From positions 62,001 through 126,000 of the forward strand of contig JBEISK010000001.1 of the NCBI GenBank assembly GCA_040375445.1: a DNA stretch of 64,000 nucleotides, written 5' to 3'. This document shows positions 17,940 to 24,915 of the stretch, piece after piece. The notes under the pieces were generated by a model. The model did no database searches and was not told the origin of the DNA. It saw only the letters and a program-made list of their open reading frames with translations. Every line of letters begins with the position of its first letter. Position 1 is the stretch's first letter. The translations under genes were made by a program, and so were the position numbers. The stretch comes from JAJTHC01 sp040375445 (GTDB lineage Bacteria > Cyanobacteriota > Vampirovibrionia > Vampirovibrionales > JAJTHC01).

Positions 17940-18473
17940 CTAGCGACGGTTCCACACCAATCGAGGGTCTTCTTCTTTGTAATCTTTACGCAAGGGGTGA
18001 CCTAACCAATAGGTCGGCATTAAAATGCGACGCAAATCAGGATGCCCCTCATAGTGAATACCCATTAAATCATAGGCTTCACGCTCATGCCAATCAGCCG
18101 CAGGCCAAACAGGGTAAAGGCTTGGGGATGTGTCGTTCGCATCGGCGACGATTTTAATAATCAATGAATGGTAATGCACGGTGGAATAGAGATGATAAAC
18201 GCTTTCACGATGCGTCTTCCAGTCAATTCCCGTCACCAATAGGAGCATATCAAGCTTTGAGCTAGCATCACCCTTAAGCAACTCGCCTGCTTTAAGAATG
18301 GCTTCAGCGGTTAAGCGAATAATTTCGGTACCTTTGGCGTCGTTGCCTAGATGTTCAGCAGCAATACCTTTAGATTCAAGCAAGGCCCCAAACATACCAG
18401 CAGGAATAGCGGGCGTCGCTTCAATCACTTCAGTTTCAGGAGCCTGTTCAGGCGATTTATTTTCTTCGTTCAT
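17940..18473 (-). CDS. nuoC: NADH-quinone oxidoreductase subunit C
   Basis: NuoC is a structural peripheral-arm subunit without cofactors (30-kDa family). The 177-residue protein carries the conserved end block SLYPVWPAADWHEREAYDLM, then GIHYEGHPDLRRILMP and GHPLRKDY. The N-terminal ~25 residues are acidic, Pro/Glu-rich and probably disordered. It is separate from NuoD, unlike the fused NuoCD of E. coli. Its start lies inside the end of nuoB (17-bp overlap), consistent with translational coupling. Confidence 0.95.
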   Translation of the reverse strand: MNEENKSPEQAPETEVIEATPAIPAGMFGALLESKGIAAEHLGNDAKGTEIIRLTAEAILKAGELLKGDASSKLDMLLLVTGIDWKTHRESVYHLYSTVHYHSLIIKIVADANDTSPSLYPVWPAADWHEREAYDLMGIHYEGHPDLRRILMPTYWLGHPLRKDYKEEDPRLVWNRR

Positions 18474-19161
18474 GACGGTGCTTTATATTGCCTCTTACTA
18501 ATCCTAATTCGCCACGCTCAAGCATTTCTTCGACATTGTATCCATCTTTTTGGATGCCCCAATGTAAGAAGTCCGCCTCAGTAGCTCCTTCTAACGGCAC
18601 TAAACAATCGTCCTCATCCAAACGCACACGGGCAATATGCTGTGCGGTACGCTTGCGACGTTCAGCTAAAGTTTCTTTACGCATTTTCTTTTGCAGTTGG
18701 ATCAACGCATCCAATAAGGCTTCAGGACGTGGTGGACAACCTGGAACATATACATCAACAGGAATCACACGATCCACGCCACGCACGACTGAATAGGAGT
18801 CGTTTTCATACATCCCGCCTGTGACCGTGCAGGCCCCCATAGCGATGACATATTTAGGTTCAGCCATTTGCTCATATAAACGCAATAAAGCAGGTGCCAT
18901 TTTATACGTAATGGTGCCTGCGGTAATCATTAAATCGGATTGTCTTGGGGTGGCACGAAAGGCTTCTGAACCAAAGCGAGCAATGTCAAATTTTGGAGCA
19001 GATGCCGACATCATCTCGATCCCACAACAGGAGGTTGCAAAGGTCATCGGCCAAACCGAATTGCTTCTTGCCCAGTTGTAGACGGCATCGACCGTTGTGA
19101 CGATAATTCCGCTACTTTCTAGCATATCTTGCCACGCATCAGAAACGAGGTTTACTGCCAT
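18457..19161 (-). CDS. nuoB: NADH-quinone oxidoreductase subunit B (cluster N2)
   Basis: NuoB holds the terminal [4Fe-4S] cluster N2 that reduces quinone. With ATG 19161 it has 234 residues. The four cluster ligands are visible: tandem Cys45-Cys46 (TSCCGIEMM), Cys111 (GACTVTGGMY) and Cys142 (VPGCPPRPEALL). The start overlaps the end of nuoA by 10 bp and has AAGGAG upstream; a longer open frame to 19272 merely shadows nuoA. After residue 160 a tail of about 70 charged residues extends beyond the E. coli length, similar in position to extensions known from cyanobacterial NdhK. Confidence 0.96.
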   Translation of the reverse strand: MAVNLVSDAWQDMLESSGIIVTTVDAVYNWARSNSVWPMTFATSCCGIEMMSASAPKFDIARFGSEAFRATPRQSDLMITAGTITYKMAPALLRLYEQMAEPKYVIAMGACTVTGGMYENDSYSVVRGVDRVIPVDVYVPGCPPRPEALLDALIQLQKKMRKETLAERRKRTAQHIARVRLDEDDCLVPLEGATEADFLHWGIQKDGYNVEEMLERGELGLVRGNIKHRHERRK

Positions 19162-19511
19162 CTTAAGGCTCCTTTTCGCCACGCATACACAATACCGAGT
19201 GCCAAAATGCCGACGAAAACCAGCATTTCCACCAACGCAAAGACGCCCACTTTCTCGTACGCCACAGCCCAAGGAAACAAGAAAATCGTTTCAATATCAA
19301 ATAAGATAAAGAGCAAGGCATAGAGATAAAACTTCACATCAAAGCGAATACGTGCTTCGCCATAAGGCTTCATGCCTGATTCATAGGTTTCATGCTTGTA
19401 AGCGGTGGGGTGCTTAATTTGAACCAACTGCGAAATAGCAAAAAGCAAAAAAGGAAACAATCCGCAAAAGAGCAGAAGGACGAAAAATACGGGGTATCCA
19501 GTTAAGTGCAT
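19152..19511 (-). CDS. nuoA: NADH-quinone oxidoreductase subunit A
   Basis: NuoA is a three-helix membrane subunit at the heel of complex I and the first gene of this operon. The 119-residue protein shows KHETYESGMKPYGEARIRFDVKFYLYALLFILFDIETIFLFPWA as consecutive blocks (about residues 38-81), including the conserved E-x2-G and FDIE motifs. The C-terminal helix is FALVEMLVFVGILALGIVYAW. AAAAGAG lies before the ATG. A well-formed promoter lies 39-67 bp upstream. Confidence 0.96.
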   Translation of the reverse strand: MHLTGYPVFFVLLLFCGLFPFLLFAISQLVQIKHPTAYKHETYESGMKPYGEARIRFDVKFYLYALLFILFDIETIFLFPWAVAYEKVGVFALVEMLVFVGILALGIVYAWRKGALRWQ

Positions 19512-19549
19512 TTGGCGTATTCTCTTTTCTCACAATATCTATATGACTA

Positions 19550-19578
19550 ATTAAACATTAAATATCAAAAATGGTCAA
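19550..19578 (-). promoter_or_regulatory. Promoter of the nuo operon
   Basis: On the minus strand, TTGACC (19578-19573) and TTTAAT (19555-19550) are separated by exactly 17 bp. Transcription would start near 19543, about 32 bp before the nuoA ATG. It lies in an AT-rich gap and would drive all eleven genes. Confidence 0.65.
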
Positions 19579-19628
19579 ACATTTCACGCCAATTAGCACA
19601 AATATAGCAGCAAATAGGTTTTATATAT

Positions 19629-20361
19629 ATGCTAGGGACAATCAATAGGCGGATTCAAGCATTTAATTTAGGGTACTATCTTACAATGGGAAACTTTATT
19701 ACCAGAACTTTTGATCTAACTACAGCAATTATAAAGAAGGGGGGGGGGCAACTGTTCACTTTTTTAAAGAAGAGTTCCCTCGTCAACTTGCTAACCGTCA
19801 ACCAGAAGCAATTGCCTTTGCGGGATTGTCTGCTCATCATTGTTATGAAATAGGGCATGCTGTTCTTGCAAGGAACATGCCTGAAGTGGGTATAGGTGTT
19901 GGTAAGCTTATTGCTTCTAAATGGGGGTATATGGCATTTGAGAATCGTCAGCCTTTGATAGAGTTTGCTAGAGCAGCCCTAACCTCTACAGGAAGACAAG
20001 CAATAGGAGATTTTTCTCAATCTATTGGGAAAGACGTACGTCATTTTTATAGTGGTCAAGCTTCCCTCACAAAGACATTTGTTCAAAAAGGGGGAATAGA
20101 CTGTATGCAGTATGCTCTTGATGTACTTCAGCTTTATATTCACCTTTATATGAAATCAGGCATGACTAATAATGTGAATCTGGAAAAACTTTTATCACAG
20201 GTTCTACTAGATGAAAAAACTATTGCACGAATTAACAGAATGACACCAGAACAAATGAGTAAATTGATAGAAAGGCTATAAAAAATCACCCTGATTCTGT
20301 AGATGCTGTGGACAAAAAGGCTATTATTGATATGTTTATAGACATAAAATCAGGTTTTTAA
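19629..20361 (+). pseudogene. Broken or phase-variable AT-rich gene with a G10 tract
   Basis: Two open pieces fit one protein. The first runs from ATG 19629 (or 19686) into a run of ten G at 19739-19748. The second continues in another frame from the G-run (ATVHFFKEEFPRQLANRQ...) to the stop at 20279-20281 and includes the ATG at 19826. Eleven or eight G would join them. A third frame after the stop, up to TAA 20359-20361, also reads like protein (NHPDSVDAVDKKAIIDMF), implying a second shift near the A6 run at 20280-20285. The family is not recognised. The sequence is AT-richer than its neighbours, which may indicate foreign origin. Decay, slippage control or sequencing error cannot be told apart here. 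Confidence 0.6.
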
Positions 20362-20399
20362 GGGATGTGACTTAATTTTATTACAATAATACTTAGAAG

Positions 20400-22376
20400 A
20401 TGAGAGTTACCTTATCTATCCACTTATTGTATTGCTTCGCATTAGGGACGTTTCTATTTTTAGACGCCCCTGCTTTTGCGGTGAACCTGCAAGGGGTAGA
20501 CGACTTGCCCTTGACGCAGTTCCCTACCGCTGATGCTCGTTTGAACGAACTTCTTAAAGAAGGCGATGTGTTTCGATCCGAAAGCCTTTTAAATGCCATT
20601 ATTGAACGTGAGCCGACGAATTGGCGAGCCTTGGTCAATTTGGCATATTTACAGCAAAAGCAATGGCAATACCCTACGGCGAAAGTCTTGTTGATGCGTG
20701 CCAAAAGTATTGTGCCACAAGAGCCAACCGTAATAGGTGAGCTAGGGTATCTCTATTTGAAATGGGCAAGCCAAACCGACCTAAAACCTGCCCCCCCAGC
20801 CGATGCCTTAAGCCAAGCCGAACGCCTTTTAAAACAAGCCTTAATGATGCACCCGAATGATGCGATGACCCCACTCTATTATGCGGAATTGTGCTTGTTT
20901 AAGGACAAAAACTCGCCTGAAGCCAAGACCTACGTCAAACAAGCTTTAGCGATGCACCCAACGCATCAACCTGCTTTGTTACTGGCGTCTCACCTCTATC
21001 AAGAAATGGGCTTACGATCTCAAGCCAAGCAAGCCTTACTTATGGCGTATGACTTGGGCAGTAAAAATCCTGCGGTACTAGATGCCATGTCTCGTACGCT
21101 GGCGAAATTGGAACGCCCTGAAGATGCCATTCATTATGCCAATGAAGCGACCTTGTATGATGTCGCCGAATCGCCTGAACGCCTGCGTTTAAAAGCAGAG
21201 CAGTATGAAAAATTGGCGGACCCGCAAAAGGCATTAAAGATATATCAAGCCCTTGTCCCCTATTTCCCTAAATCTCCTGAATTAAGTCTGAAGAAAGCTA
21301 GCTTGACGGAACAAGTTTCGGGAACGGAGAAGGCGACCCCTGCCTTTCAAGAAGCGATGCGTTTGAATCCCGATTTAGTGCCAAATTACAAAGCAGAAGC
21401 GAAAGCCTTGATCATCAAAGAATCGTTGGATGCGGCTAAAGCCCCCTTGCAATCAGTCTTACGGCTCACGCCTGAAGACCCTCATTTGCTTAGCTGGTTG
21501 AGCATTCTTTACTACCGCAAGTTGTTGCTTGGGCAATCGGTGGATAAAGACGAATTAGCTTCGGTGCAACGCCTGCTAAAACGCTCGCAAGGCACGACGC
21601 TAAAAATGAGCTTACCCCAAGGCACGAACGCCCTAAGCGTCCAGCCTTTGCCTGAACAGCGGACGTTGGAAGCCTTACGTTTAAAGCTAGTCGCTCAAGA
21701 CGGCGTCTTAGAAGCAGAAGATCTCAAGCAATTAAGCCATCTCAAAATTTTTGGAGCCACCCCTGTGATTCGTGCAGAATCGGCGTTTTTATATGGGGAT
21801 ATACCCACGGCATTCGCCGAACTTAAGCGATTGCCCCCGCCTGCTAATGCGGAAGACGCCCTTGATTTAGCTCATCAATGGCGGTTGATGCAATTTATCC
21901 CGGGAGCCTTAAAAGCCTTTCAATGGGCGTATACGGCAAACCCTACCGATGAAACGCGTCGGCGGATTGTGGAACTTGAACAAGTGGACGTCCGCATTGA
22001 AGAGCGTCTCCATACCTTGCAAGCCGCGTTGCCTCAAGGGGTGAAAAACATCAAAAAAATCAAGCAAGCGGCAATGCAAAAGCAATTGAATCAGCTCAAA
22101 GAAGAAGCCAATACGGCGTTGCAGTTGAATCCCAGTCATCCTTTAGCGTGGGAGCTTTTGGCGGATGTTGCTGAGCGTGAAGGGCAGTGGGGGCGTGCCG
22201 TTTTATTATGGCAAGAAGCCAAAATGCGAGATAGCGAAGGGAAGGATCAGGCGAGAGTCCACCAACGCCTCGTTAATGCGAAGTATCAGGCGTCAAAAGC
22301 GGGCATCGTACCGTTGTCGTCGCTGATGCAAGGAAATCGTCAAGCTGTGCCTGCGAGTGTGGGCTATAGCTTTTAA
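20400..22376 (+). CDS. Secreted or periplasmic TPR-repeat protein
   Basis: This 658-residue protein begins with a clear signal peptide (SIHLLYCFALGTFLFLDAPAFA, cut near residue 28). The mature part is mostly tetratricopeptide repeats. TPR-type stretches such as NWRALVNLAYLQQKQWQYPTA, PVIGELGYLYLKWA, DAMTPLYYAELCLF and HQPALLLASHLYQEMG recur through about residue 380, with another near the C-terminus (HPLAWELLADVAEREGQWGR). TPR arrays bind partner proteins; the partner is unknown. It is convergent with the flagellin genes, across a palindromic repeat and a terminator. No strong ribosome site precedes the ATG. Confidence 0.8.
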   Translation: MRVTLSIHLLYCFALGTFLFLDAPAFAVNLQGVDDLPLTQFPTADARLNELLKEGDVFRSESLLNAIIEREPTNWRALVNLAYLQQKQWQYPTAKVLLMRAKSIVPQEPTVIGELGYLYLKWASQTDLKPAPPADALSQAERLLKQALMMHPNDAMTPLYYAELCLFKDKNSPEAKTYVKQALAMHPTHQPALLLASHLYQEMGLRSQAKQALLMAYDLGSKNPAVLDAMSRTLAKLERPEDAIHYANEATLYDVAESPERLRLKAEQYEKLADPQKALKIYQALVPYFPKSPELSLKKASLTEQVSGTEKATPAFQEAMRLNPDLVPNYKAEAKALIIKESLDAAKAPLQSVLRLTPEDPHLLSWLSILYYRKLLLGQSVDKDELASVQRLLKRSQGTTLKMSLPQGTNALSVQPLPEQRTLEALRLKLVAQDGVLEAEDLKQLSHLKIFGATPVIRAESAFLYGDIPTAFAELKRLPPPANAEDALDLAHQWRLMQFIPGALKAFQWAYTANPTDETRRRIVELEQVDVRIEERLHTLQAALPQGVKNIKKIKQAAMQKQLNQLKEEANTALQLNPSHPLAWELLADVAEREGQWGRAVLLWQEAKMRDSEGKDQARVHQRLVNAKYQASKAGIVPLSSLMQGNRQAVPASVGYSF

Positions 22377-22407
22377 ATCTTTAGAGGGCTGTGCGAAAAT
22401 GGATTTA

Positions 22408-22505
22408 CCCCCTCTCCCTTTGGGAGAGGGTTGGGGTGAGGGCTTCAGGATCGCCAGCTATAGCTGGTGTTTCCCTCATCCTAGCCTTCTCCCAAAGGGA
22501 GAAGG
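22408..22505. repeat. REP-like palindromic element, two G/C-rich hairpins around a central palindrome
   Basis: A CCTCTCCCTTTGGGAGAGG hairpin is followed by TTGGGGTGAGGG, then the central perfect palindrome CCAGCTATAGCTGG (22454-22467), CCCTCATCC, and a second hairpin CCTTCTCCCAAAGGGAGAAGG. The two halves are inverted copies. Near-identical 'CCCTCTCCC...GGGTTGGGGTGAGGG' palindromes are dispersed in many unrelated bacterial genomes, so this looks like a widespread REP-type element rather than a local invention. It lies between convergent genes. Confidence 0.75.
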
Positions 22506-22523
22506 AACAAAACAAAAGCCAAT

Positions 22524-22560
22524 AAAAAAGCCCTCTTCCTTGTGAGAAGAAGGCTTTTTG
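22524..22560. terminator. Bidirectional terminator between the TPR gene and flagellin 1
   Basis: AAAAAAGCC.TCTTC pairs with GAAGAAGGCTTTTT around a short loop, with A and T tracts on either side. It can serve both converging transcripts. Confidence 0.75.
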
Positions 22561-22577
22561 GATGAACAAGGTGTTTG

Positions 22578-23432
22578 TTATCTAAGTAACTGTATCGCCA
22601 AGTTCGGAGCCTGATTGGCTTGACCAAGAACGGTTGCCGCTGCCTGTTGAAGAATCTGATTCTTAGTCATTTCAGCGGATTCCTTCGCCACATCCACGTT
22701 GCGGATGCGTGATTCACTGGCACTGAAGTTCTCGATCGAAATCGCTAAGTTCGTGCTAGCGGAAGTCAAACGATTACTCAAAGCACCAATAGACGCTCTT
22801 CGGTTACCGACACGCTGAAGGGCAATGTCAATCTTTGAAATCGCTTTCAAAGAAGAGGCGTTAGTGGTCACGCCGAACGCGACAACCGTACCTGAACCAA
22901 TCCCTAAGCTGGTTTTGCTCAAAGTTCCTAAAGCCGATTGAGCTGAACCAATGTCTAAGATGTTGGTCCCTGAAGCGGATTCCGCTCCGACCTGAATTTT
23001 GAAAGTGGCGACAGAAGAAAAGAGCTTCTTCCCGTTAAATTCAGTGGCTTTGGCGATACGATCAACATCATTGGTCAGCTGTAACAATTCCTTGTTAATC
23101 GCTGAACGCTGATCGACACCGAGCGTATCGTTGGCCCCTTGTACAGCAAGTTCACGCATACGTTGCAGGTTATCTGTAATCGTACTGAGTGACCCGTCTG
23201 CCGTGTTAAGAACGTTAATACCGTCTTGCACGTTATCATTGGCTTTTTGACTGCCTCTGATTTGAGATCGTAACGTTTCAGAAATCTGCAAACCCGCCGC
23301 ATCATCGGACGCTTTGTTGATTCTGAATCCAGATGACAACTTCTCAAGTGATTTGCCTAGGTCCATGGTGTTTTTACCCAACAGACGTTGTGCATTGAGA
23401 GATTGCACATTGGTATTGATTTGAATACCCAT
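22578..23432 (-). CDS. fliC: Flagellin 1 (short type)
   Basis: This is a flagellar filament subunit exported by the flagellar type III system. In 284 residues it keeps only the conserved D0/D1 core: an N-terminal block (INTNVQSLNAQRLL ... LSSGFRINKASDDAAGLQIS ... NVQDGINVLNTADGSL) and the C-terminal coiled block (ESRIRNVDVAKESAEMTKNQ ... VLGQANQAPNLAIQLL). The variable D2/D3 region is almost absent. The sequence is nearly identical to flagellin 2 through the centre and differs mainly near both ends. AAAGGAT precedes the ATG. The symbol fliC is generic, since ordering of paralogues is unknown. Confidence 0.95.
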   Translation of the reverse strand: MGIQINTNVQSLNAQRLLGKNTMDLGKSLEKLSSGFRINKASDDAAGLQISETLRSQIRGSQKANDNVQDGINVLNTADGSLSTITDNLQRMRELAVQGANDTLGVDQRSAINKELLQLTNDVDRIAKATEFNGKKLFSSVATFKIQVGAESASGTNILDIGSAQSALGTLSKTSLGIGSGTVVAFGVTTNASSLKAISKIDIALQRVGNRRASIGALSNRLTSASTNLAISIENFSASESRIRNVDVAKESAEMTKNQILQQAAATVLGQANQAPNLAIQLLR

Positions 23433-23479
23433 AGTAAATGAATCCTTTAATGTTTATTGCTAAAATAGAGTAAAGTAGA

Positions 23480-23496
23480 GTTGAAAGAGTTTCAAC
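23480..23496. promoter_or_regulatory. Short palindrome upstream of flagellin 1
   Basis: GTTGAAA-GAG-TTTCAAC is a perfect 7-bp inverted repeat, 48-64 bp before the flagellin 1 start on the minus strand. It could be an operator or a small leader hairpin. I could not assign a convincing sigma-28 promoter here. Confidence 0.3.
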
Positions 23497-23565
23497 CGAA
23501 TAAAGTAATGTCCGCCTCCTTTCGTAATGTTTTATGGTTCTACATGAAGTGTTAGAAGGTGAAGG

Positions 23566-23592
23566 GCTTAGTAAGGATAAACCAAGCCCCTT
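23566..23592 (-). terminator. Hairpin after flagellin 2
   Basis: GGGCTTAGT and ACCAAGCCC form a stem with a short loop, 19-45 bp past the flagellin 2 stop. It has no good T tract, so it may be a weak terminator or a message-stabilising stem between the two flagellin genes. Confidence 0.45.
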
Positions 23593-23610
23593 GCCTATAA
23601 GTTCAAAGGC

Positions 23611-24465
23611 TTAACCAAGTAACTTCAAGGCAAGCTGAGGGGATTGGTTGGCTTGAGACAAGACCGTCGCCGCCGCTTGTTGAAGAATCTGATTTTTGGT
23701 CATGTTGGCAGATTCTTTCGCCACATCCACGTTACGGATGCGTGATTCACTGGCACTGTAGTTCTCGATCGAAATCGCTAAGTTCTGGCTAGCGGAACCC
23801 AAACGATTGGTCAACGCACCAATAGAGGCTCTTCGGTTACCAACGCGCTGAAGGGCGATATCGATCTTTGAAATCGCTTTCAAAGAAGAAGCGTTGGTCG
23901 TTACGCCAAAAGCAACCACTGTACCAGAACCGATACCCAAGCTAGTTTTACTTAAAGTGCCTAAGGCTGAGCTAGCTGAACCAATGTCTAAGACGTTGGT
24001 ACCTGAAGCGGATTCCGCTCCGACCTGAATTTTGAAAGTAGCGACAGAAGAAAAGAGCTTCTTCCCATTAAATTCAGTCGATTTAGCAATACGATCAATA
24101 TCGTTCGTTAGCTGTAACAATTCCTTGTTAATCGCTGAACGTTGATCGACACCTAGCGTATCGTTTGCACCTTGTACGGCGAGTTCACGCATACGTTGAA
24201 GGTTGTCTGTAATCGTGCTAAGTGAGCCGTCTGCGGTATTCAAAACGTTAATGCCGTCTTGAACGTTATCGTTGGCTTTTTCACTACCACGAATCTGAGA
24301 TCTTAGGACTTCAGAAATCTGTAAACCAGCGGCATCATCCGAAGATTTGTTGATTCTGAATCCAGACGCTAACTGCTCTAAAGATTTGTTTAAGCCCATG
24401 GTGTTTTGGGTTAACAAACGTTGTGCATTAAGAGATTGCACGTTGGTATTAACATTAATAGGCAT
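23611..24465 (-). CDS. fliC: Flagellin 2 (short type, tandem paralogue)
   Basis: This second flagellin of exactly 284 residues lies 178 bp upstream of flagellin 1 and carries the same D0/D1-only architecture. The central ~170 residues match flagellin 1 almost exactly, including the odd segment SLGIGSGTVVAFGVTTNASS. Differences cluster at residues 2-40 and in the C-terminal ~60 (RLGSASQNLAISIENYSASE; SQANQSPQLALKLLG). That pattern fits duplication followed by gene conversion of the core and specialisation of the ends that contact neighbours or chaperones. A 450-bp gene-free region precedes it. Confidence 0.95.
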   Translation of the reverse strand: MPINVNTNVQSLNAQRLLTQNTMGLNKSLEQLASGFRINKSSDDAAGLQISEVLRSQIRGSEKANDNVQDGINVLNTADGSLSTITDNLQRMRELAVQGANDTLGVDQRSAINKELLQLTNDIDRIAKSTEFNGKKLFSSVATFKIQVGAESASGTNVLDIGSASSALGTLSKTSLGIGSGTVVAFGVTTNASSLKAISKIDIALQRVGNRRASIGALTNRLGSASQNLAISIENYSASESRIRNVDVAKESANMTKNQILQQAAATVLSQANQSPQLALKLLG

Positions 24466-24915
24466 AATAAAATGCTCCTTATCTTCCGTGATTAGGATGC
24501 TATTTCGTATCCGTTCTGCCTAAGCCTTTAACGAATCGCCTGTGGTGTTTGGCACAGGCTTTTTAAGTACAAAAGAGCGTCCTGTAGACCTAAATGCAAG
24601 CATTTAAACTATGTTAAACGTCTGGTGACTTAAAAATGATTGGTGAAAGAGAGATAGTCAGAAGAGGATAAGTCCTGCATCCGTGTGTATTGCATCCGTG
24701 CAACAATTTTGTTAATCCCAGTTGTGAACAAAAAATTGTTTTCGCTAGGCAACCTTGTTACGCTGAATGTATCGACACCGTGTTTTCAAAGTTTGAGCAG
24801 TTCCTTCATTTGGAGGAGGCTTCTTCTTAAAGCAGGACGGCATGGACTTTTCGCCTCTAGCCAAAACCAAACTTTTCACCTAAACTAAAGGAGTGCTTTT
24901 TCAAAGGAAATCCCT
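24466..24915. other. 450-bp intergenic region between flagellin 2 and the GT2-like gene
   Basis: No gene was found. It holds a hairpin with a T tract oriented to the plus strand (24538-24564), two direct copies of TGCATCCGTG 15 bp apart (24676-24685 and 24691-24700), and a ribosome site AAAGGAA before the GT2-like ATG at 24916. TTAAAGGCTTAGGCAGAACGG on the minus strand (near 24515-24535) faintly recalls a sigma-28 promoter, but spacing and -10 are poor. Confidence 0.5.
24538..24564 (+). terminator. Plus-strand terminator facing away from flagellin 2
   Basis: GCCTGTG-GTGTTTGG-CACAGGC is followed by TTTTT. It is 73-99 bp upstream of the flagellin 2 start on the opposite strand, so it would stop transcripts running antisense out of the flagellin gene, or act as a leader hairpin for flagellin 2. 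Confidence 0.5.

Noticed and set aside
22578..24465. Two flagellins considered as one gene split by a frameshift
   Set aside because: Each has its own complete N- and C-terminal export/assembly domains, ribosome site and stop.
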